DNA of 64,000 nucleotides from Halobacillus sp. Marseille-P3879 (GCF_900240285.1 NZ_OESS01000002.1:496001-560000); one strand, 5' to 3'; numbered from the stretch's first letter, positions 17,615-26,408 are shown. Notes: generated from the letters alone by a model not told the origin. Program-made: numbers and translations.

Positions 17615-18907
17615 GTGAATCAGAATGAAATTTTAGTAAGTTTAGATATTGGCACGAGCAGAATCAAAGTAATTATTGGAGAAATAATGAATGATTCTTT
17701 AAATATAATCGGCGTAGGTTCAGCTAAGTCAAATGGCATGAAAAAAGGTGCGATCGTTGATATTGATCAAACTGTTCAATCCATTAAGTCAGCTGTTGAA
17801 CAGGCAGAACGAATGGTAGATATGAAAATCGATCGTGTCGTTGTCGGTGTAAATGGAAATCACGTGCAATTACAGCCCTGTCACGGGGTAGTAGCGGTTT
17901 CAGCAGAGAATAGAGAAATTGGCGATGAAGATATAGCGAGAGTAATTGATGCTGCTCAAGTAGTTTCAGTACCGCCTGAGCGGGAGATTGTAGATGTTAT
18001 TCCTGAACAGTTCATCGTTGACGGCCAGGATGAAATTACTGACCCGCGGGGAATGATTGGTGTACGGCTTGAAATGGAAGGCATGATAATTACTTGTGCA
18101 AAAACAGTACTACATAACACATTGAAGTGTGTTGAGAGAGCAGGGCTAGAGGTGTTAGATGTGTGCCTTCAGCCATTAGCAGCAGGGACGGTTTCTCTCT
18201 CAAATGATGAAACGAATTTAGGAGTGGCTCTTGTCGATGTTGGCGGAGGGTCTACTACAGTGTCCGTATTTGAAGAGGGATATCTTAAAGGGACAAGCCT
18301 TCTTCCTTATGGAGGCGACAATATAACCAAGGACTTATCCATTGGGATGAGAACCTCTACTGAAGAGGCGGAGAATATTAAACTGGAATATGGCCACGGT
18401 TTTTTTGACGATGCAAGTGAAGAGGAAACATTTTCTGTCACAATAATCGGAAGTAATCGTCAACAATCATTCAATCAACTACAAATCTCTGATATGATTG
18501 AAGCAAGACTTGAAGAGATTTTTGTTTTTGCTGCAAAAGAATTGCAGCGTATGGGAGTTAGGGATCTCCCCGGCGGTTTTGTTCTGACCGGGGGAGCAAT
18601 GAACATGCCTGGAGTGTTAGAACTTGCCCAGGATGTATTTCATTCTAATGTAAGGCTGGCCATCCCTGACTATTTAGGGGTGCGAGAGCCGCAGTATACA
18701 AGCGGTGTAGGAATATTGCAATTTGCTTACCGTAATGCGAAAATACAAGGAAAAGAACTATTTCCTTCAGTATCGACTCAGTATGAGGAGCCTGCTCCTC
18801 AGAAGCAGAAGCGTGTGGCAAAACAACAGACAAAAGATCAGAAAAGTAAGCCTAAAGAGAAAAAGGAATCAGGCTTTTCTAATTTATTGAAGTACTTCTT
18901 TGATTGA
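17615..18907 (+). CDS. ftsA: Cell division protein FtsA
   Basis: Actin-fold ATPase that tethers FtsZ to the membrane, 430 residues. Phosphate-1 motif SLDIGTSRIKVIIGE at the N-terminus, the SHS2/1C domain, phosphate-2 ALVDVGGGSTTVSVF, and adenosine motif GGFVLTGGAMNMPG. The C-terminus ends in a basic linker and an amphipathic membrane-targeting helix (FSNLLKYFFD). GTG 17615 has AGGAGGTG 8 bases upstream. It is followed by ftsZ after 70 bases. Confidence 0.96.
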   Translation: MNQNEILVSLDIGTSRIKVIIGEIMNDSLNIIGVGSAKSNGMKKGAIVDIDQTVQSIKSAVEQAERMVDMKIDRVVVGVNGNHVQLQPCHGVVAVSAENREIGDEDIARVIDAAQVVSVPPEREIVDVIPEQFIVDGQDEITDPRGMIGVRLEMEGMIITCAKTVLHNTLKCVERAGLEVLDVCLQPLAAGTVSLSNDETNLGVALVDVGGGSTTVSVFEEGYLKGTSLLPYGGDNITKDLSIGMRTSTEEAENIKLEYGHGFFDDASEEETFSVTIIGSNRQQSFNQLQISDMIEARLEEIFVFAAKELQRMGVRDLPGGFVLTGGAMNMPGVLELAQDVFHSNVRLAIPDYLGVREPQYTSGVGILQFAYRNAKIQGKELFPSVSTQYEEPAPQKQKRVAKQQTKDQKSKPKEKKESGFSNLLKYFFD

Positions 18908-18977
18908 TATGAAACACGTTATAAAACGGAAATCGATCATGAATCTTGTAATCTTGTAGAAATAGGAGGAACGGACG

Positions 18978-20129
18978 ATGTTAGATTTTGATACAAGTAT
19001 GGACCAATTAGCAACAATTAAAGTAATAGGTGTCGGCGGTGGTGGAAGTAACGCTGTTAACCGTATGATAGAGCATGGAGTGCAGGGTGTGGAATTTATT
19101 GCAGTAAACACAGATGCTCAAGCGTTAAACCTTTCCAAAGCTGAAGTTAAAATGCAGATTGGCGGCAAGTTAACTCGCGGATTAGGCGCTGGTGCTAATC
19201 CGGAAGTTGGTCGGAAAGCTGCTGAAGAAAGTAAAGAGCAGATTGAAGAGGCTCTACAGGGAGCAGATATGGTCTTCGTTACAGCTGGAATGGGCGGCGG
19301 AACTGGTACAGGTGCAGCCCCGGTCATTGCCAATGTAGCTAAAGAACTAGGTGCATTAACGGTTGGTGTGGTAACTCGTCCGTTTACTTTTGAAGGAAAG
19401 AAACGATCTACTCAGGCCGCGACCGGAACTGATAGCCTTAAAGGCAGCGTAGACACATTGATTGTTATACCTAATGATCGTTTGCTTGAGATCGTGGATA
19501 AAAACACTCCTATGCTTGAGGCATTTCGTGAGGCAGATAACGTACTACGCCAGGGTGTCCAGGGCATTTCTGATTTAATTGCCGTGCCAGGACTTATTAA
19601 CGTTGACTTCGCAGATGTGAAAACAATCATGGTTGATAAAGGTTCCGCTTTAATGGGGATTGGTATTGCTACAGGGGAAAGCCGTGCCGCTGAAGCAGCC
19701 AAAAAAGCAATCTCCTCACCTTTACTTGAAACTTCTATTGATGGAGCACACGGTGTATTAATGAATATAAGCGGTGGAACGAACCTGAGCCTGTATGAGG
19801 TTCAAGAAGCAGCTGATATCGTCACCTCCGCTGCAGATCAGGAAGTAAACGTTATTTTTGGTTCTGTGATTAATGAGAACTTAAAAGATGAGATAGTTGT
19901 AACAGTAATCGCTACCGGGTTTGATGAGGCTCAAATTGCTCAAGGGAAGCAGAAGCCTCGCCAGACCCCAGTAAACCAAATGAAACAAAATCATGTTGAG
20001 CGTTCCCGTGAAGAACAGGCCCAGCCTACTACCAGAGAGCAGCCGGCTCAGCCGAAACCAAACACAGGGAATGAAGAAGATACGCTTGATATTCCGACTT
20101 TCCTGAGAAATCGTAATAGACGACGTTAA
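18978..20129 (+). CDS. ftsZ: Cell division GTPase FtsZ
   Basis: Tubulin homologue that forms the Z-ring, 383 residues. GTP-binding N-terminus [13 protein letters not shown], tubulin signature G106-GGTGTG, the T7 synergy loop region [10 protein letters not shown], a flexible Gln/Pro-rich linker, and the conserved C-terminal peptide [13 protein letters not shown] that binds FtsA, SepF and other partners. sepF is encoded 4.7 kb downstream. SD AGGAGGA. Confidence 0.98.
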   Translation: MLDFDTSMDQLATIKVIGVGGGGSNAVNRMIEHGVQGVEFIAVNTDAQALNLSKAEVKMQIGGKLTRGLGAGANPEVGRKAAEESKEQIEEALQGADMVFVTAGMGGGTGTGAAPVIANVAKELGALTVGVVTRPFTFEGKKRSTQAATGTDSLKGSVDTLIVIPNDRLLEIVDKNTPMLEAFREADNVLRQGVQGISDLIAVPGLINVDFADVKTIMVDKGSALMGIGIATGESRAAEAAKKAISSPLLETSIDGAHGVLMNISGGTNLSLYEVQEAADIVTSAADQEVNVIFGSVINENLKDEIVVTVIATGFDEAQIAQGKQKPRQTPVNQMKQNHVERSREEQAQPTTREQPAQPKPNTGNEEDTLDIPTFLRNRNRRR

Positions 20130-20146
20130 TAAATTTAGTATTTCAT

Positions 20147-20178
20147 AATCACTGCCCAATGGGCAGTGATTTTTTGTT
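20147..20178 (+). terminator. Rho-independent terminator after ftsZ
   Basis: An 11-bp perfect stem (AATCACTGCCC/GGGCAGTGATT) with a 3-base loop and a T run ends the ftsAZ transcript. Confidence 0.92.
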
Positions 20179-20298
20179 TAATCTTTTTTACACCTGAAGA
20201 AAGTAAAAAGGAGGAAGAAGATATCAGAACAAAGGTTTAAGGAAGCTCAAAAAGAGAAGACAAGTTTTAACAAAAATAGCTGGCTCCTAAATCAAGTT

Positions 20299-20331
20299 TT
20301 GACAGACTTTTCATAGGACGAGATTTATACT
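20299..20331 (+). promoter_or_regulatory. spoIIG promoter (sigma-A with long spacer, Spo0A-type)
   Basis: TTGACA (20299-20304) and TATACT (20326-20331) have a 21-base spacer beginning GACTTT. The B. subtilis spoIIG promoter is known for the same hexamers, an over-long spacer and dependence on Spo0A bound at the -35. TTTGACA at 20298-20304 reads TGTCAAA on the reverse strand, one base from the 0A box TGTCGAA. Confidence 0.75.
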
Positions 20332-20363
20332 TTTTTATAAATACAAATGAGGGGTGGGAGAGA

Positions 20364-21272
20364 ATTTATCTTGATGCTGTATGGACGCTGAACTTATTGA
20401 TGGATGGAATGATTTTATATTTAACCCAGGGGTTAACTCGGGCTAAAACTTCCAACGCAAGAATATTGACAGGGGCTGCAGTAGCTTCATGTATTGTTCC
20501 TGTGTCCGTACTACTGCCCAATTCCTGGCTGGTAACTATACCGGGTAAATTCTTGTTTTCTGTACTAATTATTCTCATTGCCTTTTCCTTTGTTTCTATT
20601 CGAACTGCGGTAGTTCAGTGGCTAACCTTTTATTTTGTCACCTTTGCTATAGGAGGGACGTTAGTAGGGGTCCATTTTTTCTTGAATAATCAAGTTCAAT
20701 TAAAACAAGGTGAAATTATTACTTTTTCAACAGGATTTGGTGATCCGTTTAGCTGGTTGTTCGTGTGCATAGGTTTTCCGGCTTCGTGGTTTTTTACGAA
20801 GTGGAGAATGGAACATGTTCAGGCTCATCGATTGAAGACGGAAGATTTGTATCGAGTGAAAGTTGATTTTCTTGGTGAATCAGTGGTTTGTACAGGCCTC
20901 GTAGACAGTGGCAATCATTTAATTGATCCTATTAGTAAAAAAATAGTGTTTCTAGCGGATTTCCATGTTTGGAATCACTTTTTTTCTGAAGACCTTTTAA
21001 AAAGTTTAACTAGTCTTGATCAACTGGAAGGTATTGAGCAGTTATCGTCAGAGCAGCGGTCGTCTGTACGCCTAATTCCGTATCAGGGAGCGGGGATGGC
21101 TGGACAATTAATGACAACCTTTATCGTAGACTCGATTACTATATTTACGCCGGAGGGAGATTTAATTGTTAAAAAGCCGCTTCTCGGAGTACAAAAGAAC
21201 GATTTAACTGACGATCAAATGTATCAAATATTAATTCATCCGCAGGCTGCAATTAAGGGGATTTCTGCTTAA
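20364..21272 (+). CDS. spoIIGA: Sporulation sigma-E factor-processing peptidase SpoIIGA
   Basis: Membrane aspartic protease that cleaves the pro-sequence of sigma-E after a forespore signal. Five N-terminal membrane helices are followed by a cytoplasmic protease domain with the catalytic motif GLVDSGNHLIDP. Similarity to SpoIIGA begins at IYLDAVWTLNLLMDG, but no ATG, GTG or TTG lies in frame at or before it: the first is TTG 20397, inside the first helix. ATT 20364 lies 7 bases after GAGGGGTG and is given as the start here (302 residues). A lost start codon or a sequence error is possible. It precedes sigE by 19 bases. Confidence 0.85.
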   Translation: MYLDAVWTLNLLMDGMILYLTQGLTRAKTSNARILTGAAVASCIVPVSVLLPNSWLVTIPGKFLFSVLIILIAFSFVSIRTAVVQWLTFYFVTFAIGGTLVGVHFFLNNQVQLKQGEIITFSTGFGDPFSWLFVCIGFPASWFFTKWRMEHVQAHRLKTEDLYRVKVDFLGESVVCTGLVDSGNHLIDPISKKIVFLADFHVWNHFFSEDLLKSLTSLDQLEGIEQLSSEQRSSVRLIPYQGAGMAGQLMTTFIVDSITIFTPEGDLIVKKPLLGVQKNDLTDDQMYQILIHPQAAIKGISA

Positions 21273-21291
21273 CAAAGAGGGAGTTGGCTAA

Positions 21292-22008
21292 ATGAAACTG
21301 TCATTTAAGTTAAAGTACTGGTTGTATAAGTTAGCAATCAAGCTGGGCATTAAACAAAAAGAAATTTACTATATTGGAGGAAGTGAAGCGCTTCCACCTC
21401 CTCTAAGCCGTGAAGAAGAGAAAGATTTACTGGAGCGTCTTCCTAAAGGAGATAAAGCTGCCAGGGCAATGTTGATTGAAAGAAATCTGCGATTAGTCGT
21501 CTACATTGCCAGGAAGTTTGAAAATACGGGTTTAAACATAGAAGACCTTATAAGTATTGGTACCATTGGGTTAATAAAAGCAGTTAACACTTTTGACCCG
21601 GAGAAAAAAATAAAGCTTGCGACCTACGCTTCACGATGTATCGAGAATGAAATACTCATGCATTTAAGAAAAAGTAATAAACTAAAAACAGAAGTCTCTT
21701 TTGATGAACCGCTGAATGTTGATTGGGATGGTAACGAACTGCTACTGTCCGATATTTTAGGGACAGAAGAAGATCTAATCACAAAAGGTATCGAAAAGAA
21801 AGTGGATAAAAAGTTATTAAAGTCAGCTCTTGAGCAATTAAATGACCGGGAGAAAGAAATTATGGAGTTACGTTTCGGGTTAATTGGGAAGAAGGAAAAA
21901 ACGCAAAAAGATGTAGCTGATATGCTGGGTATCTCACAGTCCTATATTTCCAGGTTAGAGAAAAAAATCATTCGCCGTCTTCAACGCGAATTTGATAAAA
22001 TGGTGTAA
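21292..22008 (+). CDS. sigE: RNA polymerase sigma-E factor precursor (mother cell)
   Basis: First mother-cell sigma factor, 238 residues. The N-terminal pro-sequence (about 27 residues, [20 protein letters not shown]) is amphipathic and is cut by SpoIIGA. Region 2 has [20 protein letters not shown] and region 4 has the helix-turn-helix [20 protein letters not shown]. Operon with spoIIGA; sigG follows at once, as in B. subtilis. Confidence 0.97.
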   Translation: MKLSFKLKYWLYKLAIKLGIKQKEIYYIGGSEALPPPLSREEEKDLLERLPKGDKAARAMLIERNLRLVVYIARKFENTGLNIEDLISIGTIGLIKAVNTFDPEKKIKLATYASRCIENEILMHLRKSNKLKTEVSFDEPLNVDWDGNELLLSDILGTEEDLITKGIEKKVDKKLLKSALEQLNDREKEIMELRFGLIGKKEKTQKDVADMLGISQSYISRLEKKIIRRLQREFDKMV

Positions 22009-22027
22009 CTTTTAATTGAAATAACGA

Positions 22028-22057
22028 TGCATAAAATTCCCTCCCAAGGAGATACTG
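22028..22057 (+). promoter_or_regulatory. Candidate sigma-F/sigma-G promoter of sigG
   Basis: TGCATA (22028-22033) and GATACTG (22051-22057) are 17 bases apart, fitting sigma-G (TGMATA, CATnCTA). The overlapping GCATA with GGAGATACTG (22048-22057) fits the sigma-F -10 pattern GGnnAnAhTR at every fixed position. Transcription would start near 22064, about 29 bases before the TTG start. sigG is known to be read by both factors. Confidence 0.65.
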
Positions 22058-22084
22058 AAAATGGAAATCAGCTTCTTGGGAGGG
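22039..22084 (+). promoter_or_regulatory. SD-sequestering inverted repeat in front of sigG
   Basis: CCCTCCCAAG (22039-22048) is a perfect complement of CTTGGGAGGG (22075-22084), which contains the sigG SD GGGAGGG. In an RNA containing both arms the SD would be paired. A conserved hairpin that occludes the sigG ribosome binding site is documented in B. subtilis. Here the left arm overlaps the proposed promoter (see findings). Confidence 0.8.
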
Positions 22085-22092
22085 TCTTACTT

Positions 22093-22872
22093 TTGACACG
22101 ACATAAAGTAGAAATATGCGGTGTGGACACATCTAAGCTTCCTGTACTTAAGAACAAAGAGATGAGGGCCCTGTTTGAGCGGTTACAATCAGGTGACCGT
22201 GAGGCAAGAGAAGTACTAGTTAATGGCAATCTGCGCTTGGTACTCTCTGTTATACAACGGTTTAATAACCGCGGAGAGTATGGAGATGACTTATTTCAAG
22301 TCGGTTGTATCGGCTTGATGAAGTCTATTGATAATTTCGATTTAAGCCATAATGTAAAGTTTTCCACATATGCTGTCCCTATGATTATTGGTGAAATACG
22401 CCGTTACTTACGGGATAACAACCCTATACGAGTTTCACGGTCTTTACGGGATACAGCATACAAAGCTCTTCAAATGCGTGAAAAAATGATTAGCGAAACT
22501 TCTAAAGACCCGGCTCCACATGAAATTGCAGAAAAGATGGGTATCCCTCATGAAGACGTGGTTTTTGCTATGGATGCCATTCAGGATCCAGTTTCGTTGT
22601 TCGAACCGATTTACAATGACGGTGGAGATCCGATTTATGTAGTGGATCAGCTTAAGGATGATCGGGAAAAGGATTCAAACTGGCTGGATGAACTATCTTT
22701 ACGTGAGGGCATGAAAAAACTTAATGATCGTGAAAAGATGATATTAACCAAAAGGTTTTTTCAAGGCAAAACCCAGATGGAAGTAGCGGAAGAAATTGGA
22801 ATTTCACAGGCTCAGGTTTCCAGGCTTGAAAAAGCTGCTATAAAAGAAATGAATTCATCCATGTTTCAATAG
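22093..22872 (+). CDS. sigG: RNA polymerase sigma-G factor (forespore)
   Basis: Late forespore sigma factor, 259 residues from the TTG at 22093. The N-terminus KVEICGVDTSKLPVLKN is highly conserved. Region 2 contains VLSVIQRFNNRGEYGDDLFQ and region 4 the helix-turn-helix TQMEVAEEIGISQAQVSRLE. An upstream in-frame ATG (22027) would encode residues not found in the family, and the SD GGGAGGG sits 8 bases before TTG 22093. Weak start codon plus buried SD suggests deliberately low translation, as known for sigG. Confidence 0.95.
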   Translation: MTRHKVEICGVDTSKLPVLKNKEMRALFERLQSGDREAREVLVNGNLRLVLSVIQRFNNRGEYGDDLFQVGCIGLMKSIDNFDLSHNVKFSTYAVPMIIGEIRRYLRDNNPIRVSRSLRDTAYKALQMREKMISETSKDPAPHEIAEKMGIPHEDVVFAMDAIQDPVSLFEPIYNDGGDPIYVVDQLKDDREKDSNWLDELSLREGMKKLNDREKMILTKRFFQGKTQMEVAEEIGISQAQVSRLEKAAIKEMNSSMFQ

Positions 22873-22880
22873 TATGTTTT

Positions 22881-22911
22881 AACACTGCTGATCATTCAGC
22901 AGTGTTTTTTA
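22881..22911 (+). terminator. Rho-independent terminator after sigG
   Basis: An 11-bp perfect stem AACACTGCTGA/TCAGCAGTGTT, 4-base loop and T run. Confidence 0.93.
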
Positions 22912-22972
22912 TTTCGAGTGCATACGAAAAGGTTGACTGCCTGATGCATATACTCTAAAAGGAGGGATCAAC

Positions 22973-23269
22973 ATGAAAATATCCGAACTGCAGGTTAAAG
23001 ACGTCATTGCAATGGAAACAGGAGAAAGACTAGGTTATATTTCAGATTTAGACATCGACAGCCAAAGAGGTCAGCTAAAGGGCTTAGTATTAACGTTAAA
23101 AGGGAAAGCGATGGGGCTTTTTGGGAAAGATGAGGAGATGGTCATTCCCTGGAATCAAATTGTTAATATTGGAGCTGACGTTATCTTAGTGAAAAAGACA
23201 GGGTATAATCCCAGACTGAAGGACCAAAAATTCGAATCACCAGATAATAATAGGAAAAAGAGTGAATAA
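22973..23269 (+). CDS. ylmC: YlmC/YmxH-family PRC-barrel protein
   Basis: A small protein of 98 residues with a PRC-barrel-like beta fold: KISELQVKDVIAMETGERLG, DIDSQRGQLKGLVL and GKDEEMVIPWNQIVNIGADV. It matches YlmC, which lies just after sigG in B. subtilis, except that the ABC ATPase gene ylmA is missing here. The family is linked to sporulation by name and context; no biochemical role is established. SD AGGAGGGA. Confidence 0.88.
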   Translation: MKISELQVKDVIAMETGERLGYISDLDIDSQRGQLKGLVLTLKGKAMGLFGKDEEMVIPWNQIVNIGADVILVKKTGYNPRLKDQKFESPDNNRKKSE

Positions 23270-23271
23270 TG

Positions 23272-23280
23272 TGGTAAAAT
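23272..23280 (+). promoter_or_regulatory. Possible extended -10 promoter before pgeF
   Basis: TGGTAAAAT right after the ylmC stop codon, 23 bases before the pgeF start. No -35 is recognisable. Confidence 0.35.
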
Positions 23281-23302
23281 GAAGGGAAATTGAGGTGGTA
23301 GT

Positions 23303-24097
23303 ATGACCGAACCCTTCCAGTACAAAACTTTGAAGCAGCTTAGCTGCTTTTCCGACTATCAAGTAACAGCAGGGATCACAACTAGAAAAGACGGGTACAG
23401 TGAAGTTCCGTTTAAATCTTTAAATATGGGACTTCACGTATCGGATGAATCAGATGTAGTTATTACAAATAGAAAGTCATTAGCTGAAGAACTTAACGTG
23501 CCTCTTGAAAATTGGGTCATGGGCGAACAAGTACACGGAACTAATATCCGAACTGTAACAAAAGCGGAAGCTGGACGAGGCGCTTATGTGCACGGTGAAG
23601 CAATTAATGGAGTGGACGGCCTGATTACAAATGAAAAGGGGATCCTCTTAACAGCTTTCTATGCAGACTGTGTCCCTCTCTTATTCATTGAACCGGAGAG
23701 CGGATGGATTGGTATTGCTCATGCCGGCTGGAAAGGGACTGTAAATGAAATAGCGCGGTGTATGGCTGAAAGACTAGCGCAGCAGGGCGCGAGTTTGAGC
23801 CGAATAAATTTAGCAATTGGTCCCTGTATTAGTAAAATGAATTATGAAGTAGATGACCATGTTATTAAACAAATAAGCACAGAGTTTCAGGATCAAGTAA
23901 TTGAAAAAGTTTCTGAAAATAAGTTTAAACTCGACTTAAAAGAGTTAAACAGACAAATAGCGGTAAAAGCAGGGATTTCACAAGAAAACATTCAATTGTC
24001 AGAGTATTGTACGTTTAACAACAGTGACTTATTTTTCTCCCATCGGCGTGACCAGGGGCAGACTGGACGGATGCTTGCCTACATTGGTCTGATTTAG
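23303..24097 (+). CDS. pgeF: Peptidoglycan editing factor PgeF (YlmD, laccase-domain hydrolase)
   Basis: A 264-residue member of the DUF152/YfiH family. Family work identifies these as zinc or copper enzymes that remove L-Ser-containing faulty peptidoglycan precursors, or act on purine nucleosides. Metal-ligand motifs are visible: GEQVHG, ADCVPLLF and IAHAGWKGT (His and Cys ligands). First gene of a run that leads to sepF and divIVA. Confidence 0.9.
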   Translation: MTEPFQYKTLKQLSCFSDYQVTAGITTRKDGYSEVPFKSLNMGLHVSDESDVVITNRKSLAEELNVPLENWVMGEQVHGTNIRTVTKAEAGRGAYVHGEAINGVDGLITNEKGILLTAFYADCVPLLFIEPESGWIGIAHAGWKGTVNEIARCMAERLAQQGASLSRINLAIGPCISKMNYEVDDHVIKQISTEFQDQVIEKVSENKFKLDLKELNRQIAVKAGISQENIQLSEYCTFNNSDLFFSHRRDQGQTGRMLAYIGLI

Positions 24098-24107
24098 GAG
24101 GGTACAT

Positions 24108-24776
24108 ATGACCGTAGCAGAACAACTAGCTGAAATGAAGCAGAACATAAAGACAGCTTGCAGAAAATGTGAAAGGAATCCTGAGGAAATAAGGATTATT
24201 GCTGTTACTAAATACGTTTCAATTGATCGTACTTTAGAAGCTATCGAATCAGGGGTTAATGATTTAGGTGAAAACCGTAAAGAAGAGTTTTTGAAAAAAC
24301 ATGAGAGAATCGGAGATCAGGCAACCTGGCATTTTATTGGGTCGCTTCAGTCCCGCAAAGTAAAAGATGTAATCCATCAGATTGATTATTTGCATTCATT
24401 AGACCGCAAGTCTCTGGCTAAAGAAATTCAGAAACGTGCAGATAAGACGATCCCTTGTTTTATTCAAGTAAATGTAAGCGGTGAAGAATCTAAACATGGA
24501 CTGCATCCTGATGATGTCGAAGAATTCATCGAATCAATCAACGACTATGATAAGATTAAAATAGTCGGCCTGATGACGATGGCCCCTCATGTCGAACATG
24601 AGGAAGAATTACGAGCTGTGTTTAGAAAACTGAGGGCTTTACGTGATATTATCCGGGATAGGAATTTACCCCATGCTCCATGTGAACATTTATCCATGGG
24701 GATGAGCAATGATTATACCATTGCCATCGAAGAAGGAGCTACTCATATTAGAGTTGGTTCAAGCCTGGTTGGTTAA
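24108..24776 (+). CDS. ylmE: YggS/YlmE-family pyridoxal phosphate homeostasis protein
   Basis: Fold-type III PLP-binding protein of 222 residues without known catalysis, implicated in PLP balance. The PLP lysine is in [46 protein letters not shown] and IRVGSSLVG are all family signatures. Starts 10 bases after pgeF behind GGAGGGT. Confidence 0.94.
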   Translation: MTVAEQLAEMKQNIKTACRKCERNPEEIRIIAVTKYVSIDRTLEAIESGVNDLGENRKEEFLKKHERIGDQATWHFIGSLQSRKVKDVIHQIDYLHSLDRKSLAKEIQKRADKTIPCFIQVNVSGEESKHGLHPDDVEEFIESINDYDKIKIVGLMTMAPHVEHEEELRAVFRKLRALRDIIRDRNLPHAPCEHLSMGMSNDYTIAIEEGATHIRVGSSLVG

Positions 24777-24799
24777 CTAAACAAATTGAGGTGAATAAA

Positions 24800-25255
24800 T
24801 TGAGTATGAAAAATAAATTAAAATCATTTTTTACTTTAGAAGATGAGTATGAATATGAATATGAAGAAGAGGACCATGAAGAGCAAAGAGAAGAGCCTAA
24901 AGCTGGGCCGCAGAGAAGTAAACAGCCTTCAGAGCATCATAACATTGTAAGTTTACAAAGTGCTAAAAGCTCATCAAAGATGGTGCTGAGTGAGCCCAAA
25001 AACTATAATGAAGCTCAAGAAATAGCTGATCAGCTTGTGCATCGTAAAGCTGTAGTTATAAACCTACAGCGCGTTGATCATAACCAGGCAAAAAGAATTG
25101 TGGATTTTTTAAGTGGTACAGTTTATGCTATAGGTGGTGACATTCAAAAGCTAGGCTCGCAGACATTTCTCTGCACACCAGAAAATGTTGAGATTTCAGG
25201 TTCTATATCTGAAATGCTGATGAGTGAAGATGATGATATAAATAGAAGGTGGTAA
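24800..25255 (+). CDS. sepF: Cell division protein SepF
   Basis: FtsZ-bundling membrane anchor of the Z-ring, 151 residues. Amphipathic N-terminal helix ([20 protein letters not shown]), an acidic/low-complexity linker, then the SepF core with [20 protein letters not shown] and [21 protein letters not shown] 24800 is 5 bases after GAGGTGA and matches the usual MSMKNK start; GTG 24791 overlaps the SD and is less likely. Followed by ylmG after 3 bases. Confidence 0.94.
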   Translation: MSMKNKLKSFFTLEDEYEYEYEEEDHEEQREEPKAGPQRSKQPSEHHNIVSLQSAKSSSKMVLSEPKNYNEAQEIADQLVHRKAVVINLQRVDHNQAKRIVDFLSGTVYAIGGDIQKLGSQTFLCTPENVEISGSISEMLMSEDDDINRRW

Positions 25256-25258
25256 CTG

Positions 25259-25528
25259 ATGGCGTTTTTGTTCGAAATCCTATTCACAGCGTTAAATATT
25301 TACAGCTGGATTCTAATCATTTACATTTTACTCTCCTGGTTTCCAGGAGCCAGGGAATCAAGCTTTGGTGAGGTGCTTGGAAAATTAGCCGAGCCATTCC
25401 TTGAACCATTCAGAAAAATTATCCCTCCATTGGGTATGATCGATATCTCCCCGATAGTAGCTATCCTCGTACTTCGTTTTGCTGCATCAGGGCTGGAGGA
25501 ACTCTATCGGATGATTGTCACATTATAA
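25259..25528 (+). CDS. ylmG: YggT-family membrane protein YlmG
   Basis: An 89-residue protein with two membrane segments (about 5-25 and 62-85) joined by a loop with [11 protein letters not shown] and [14 protein letters not shown], the YggT signature. The family is conserved beside division genes in bacteria and plastids; its molecular role is unclear. Ends in a terminator. Confidence 0.9.
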   Translation: MAFLFEILFTALNIYSWILIIYILLSWFPGARESSFGEVLGKLAEPFLEPFRKIIPPLGMIDISPIVAILVLRFAASGLEELYRMIVTL

Positions 25529-25534
25529 GGTTAG

Positions 25535-25578
25535 AGAACAGATTAGACGCAGCACAGCATCTTATCTGTTCTTTTTTA
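25535..25578 (+). terminator. Rho-independent terminator after ylmG
   Basis: A 9-bp stem AGAACAGAT/ATCTGTTCT with a long 20-base loop and six T. Confidence 0.7.
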
Positions 25579-25634
25579 TTTAGTACAGGGCCGGATAAAT
25601 AAGACCCCAGGTTTTGTGGTTATGAGGTGAATCA

Positions 25635-26408
25635 ATGGAAATTTATCAGCATTTTAGAGAAGAAGAACGACCTTTTATTGACCAGGTTCTTTCCCTGCAG
25701 GATGATGTAGAAATGCGGTATCAGAGGAAAGAAACAGATTTTTTAGATCCTCGTGAACAACACATCTTCGAAAGTTTATTACGGAATCAACCTAATTTAA
25801 CTTGGTCTCTTTTTGGCGGTTCGGTGCTTACGGAAAGAAAACGCGCAATCGTAGCGCCAGAATATGAAACCATTACATCAGAGGATTTTTCAATCTGCTT
25901 ATTAGAAACTCACTATCATGATAAATTTATACAGCTTGAACATCGTGATGTTCTTGGCGCTTTTATGTCACTTGGTATTAAGCGGGAAAAGCTTGGAGAT
26001 TTAATTGTGCAAAATGGTAAAATTCAAATCATAGTGGCCTCGGAAATTAGTGATTACATAAGAATGAATTTCACTGCGGTCAAAAAAGCTAACGTTCAAT
26101 TTGCAGAAAAACCTTTTAATCATTTAATGAAAAGCAGCGAAGAATGGAAAACAGTTGATACTACAATCTCCTCACTTAGGCTGGATGTGGTGCTGAAAGA
26201 AATTTACGGCGTGTCACGTAAAAAGGCTTCTATGTTTATCGAAGCCGGGCATGTTAAAGTGAATTTCCGAACAGTAGAACAGCCGTCTTATCCGCTCGAG
26301 GAGGGAGATCTGCTATCTTTGCGCGGCAGAGGAAGAAGCCGGCTGATGGAGATTTATGGTACAACGAGAAAAGATAAATTTCGAGTTACATTAGCTAAGT
26401 TAAATTAA
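25635..26408 (+). CDS. ylmH: S4-domain RNA-binding protein YlmH
   Basis: A 257-residue cytoplasmic protein: N-terminal YlmH domain (HFREEERPFIDQVLSL, FLDPREQHI) and a C-terminal S4 domain (RLDVVLKEIYGVSRKKASMFIEAGHVKVN). B. subtilis YlmH has been tied to ribosome quality control on peptidyl-tRNA-obstructed 50S subunits, a pathway that also involves RqcH, encoded at 44-45.7 kb. SD GAGGTGA. Confidence 0.93.
   Translation: MEIYQHFREEERPFIDQVLSLQDDVEMRYQRKETDFLDPREQHIFESLLRNQPNLTWSLFGGSVLTERKRAIVAPEYETITSEDFSICLLETHYHDKFIQLEHRDVLGAFMSLGIKREKLGDLIVQNGKIQIIVASEISDYIRMNFTAVKKANVQFAEKPFNHLMKSSEEWKTVDTTISSLRLDVVLKEIYGVSRKKASMFIEAGHVKVNFRTVEQPSYPLEEGDLLSLRGRGRSRLMEIYGTTRKDKFRVTLAKLN

Noticed and set aside
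22933-22954. TTGACT and TATACT before ylmC
   Set aside because: Only 10 bases apart, not a functional sigma-A pair.
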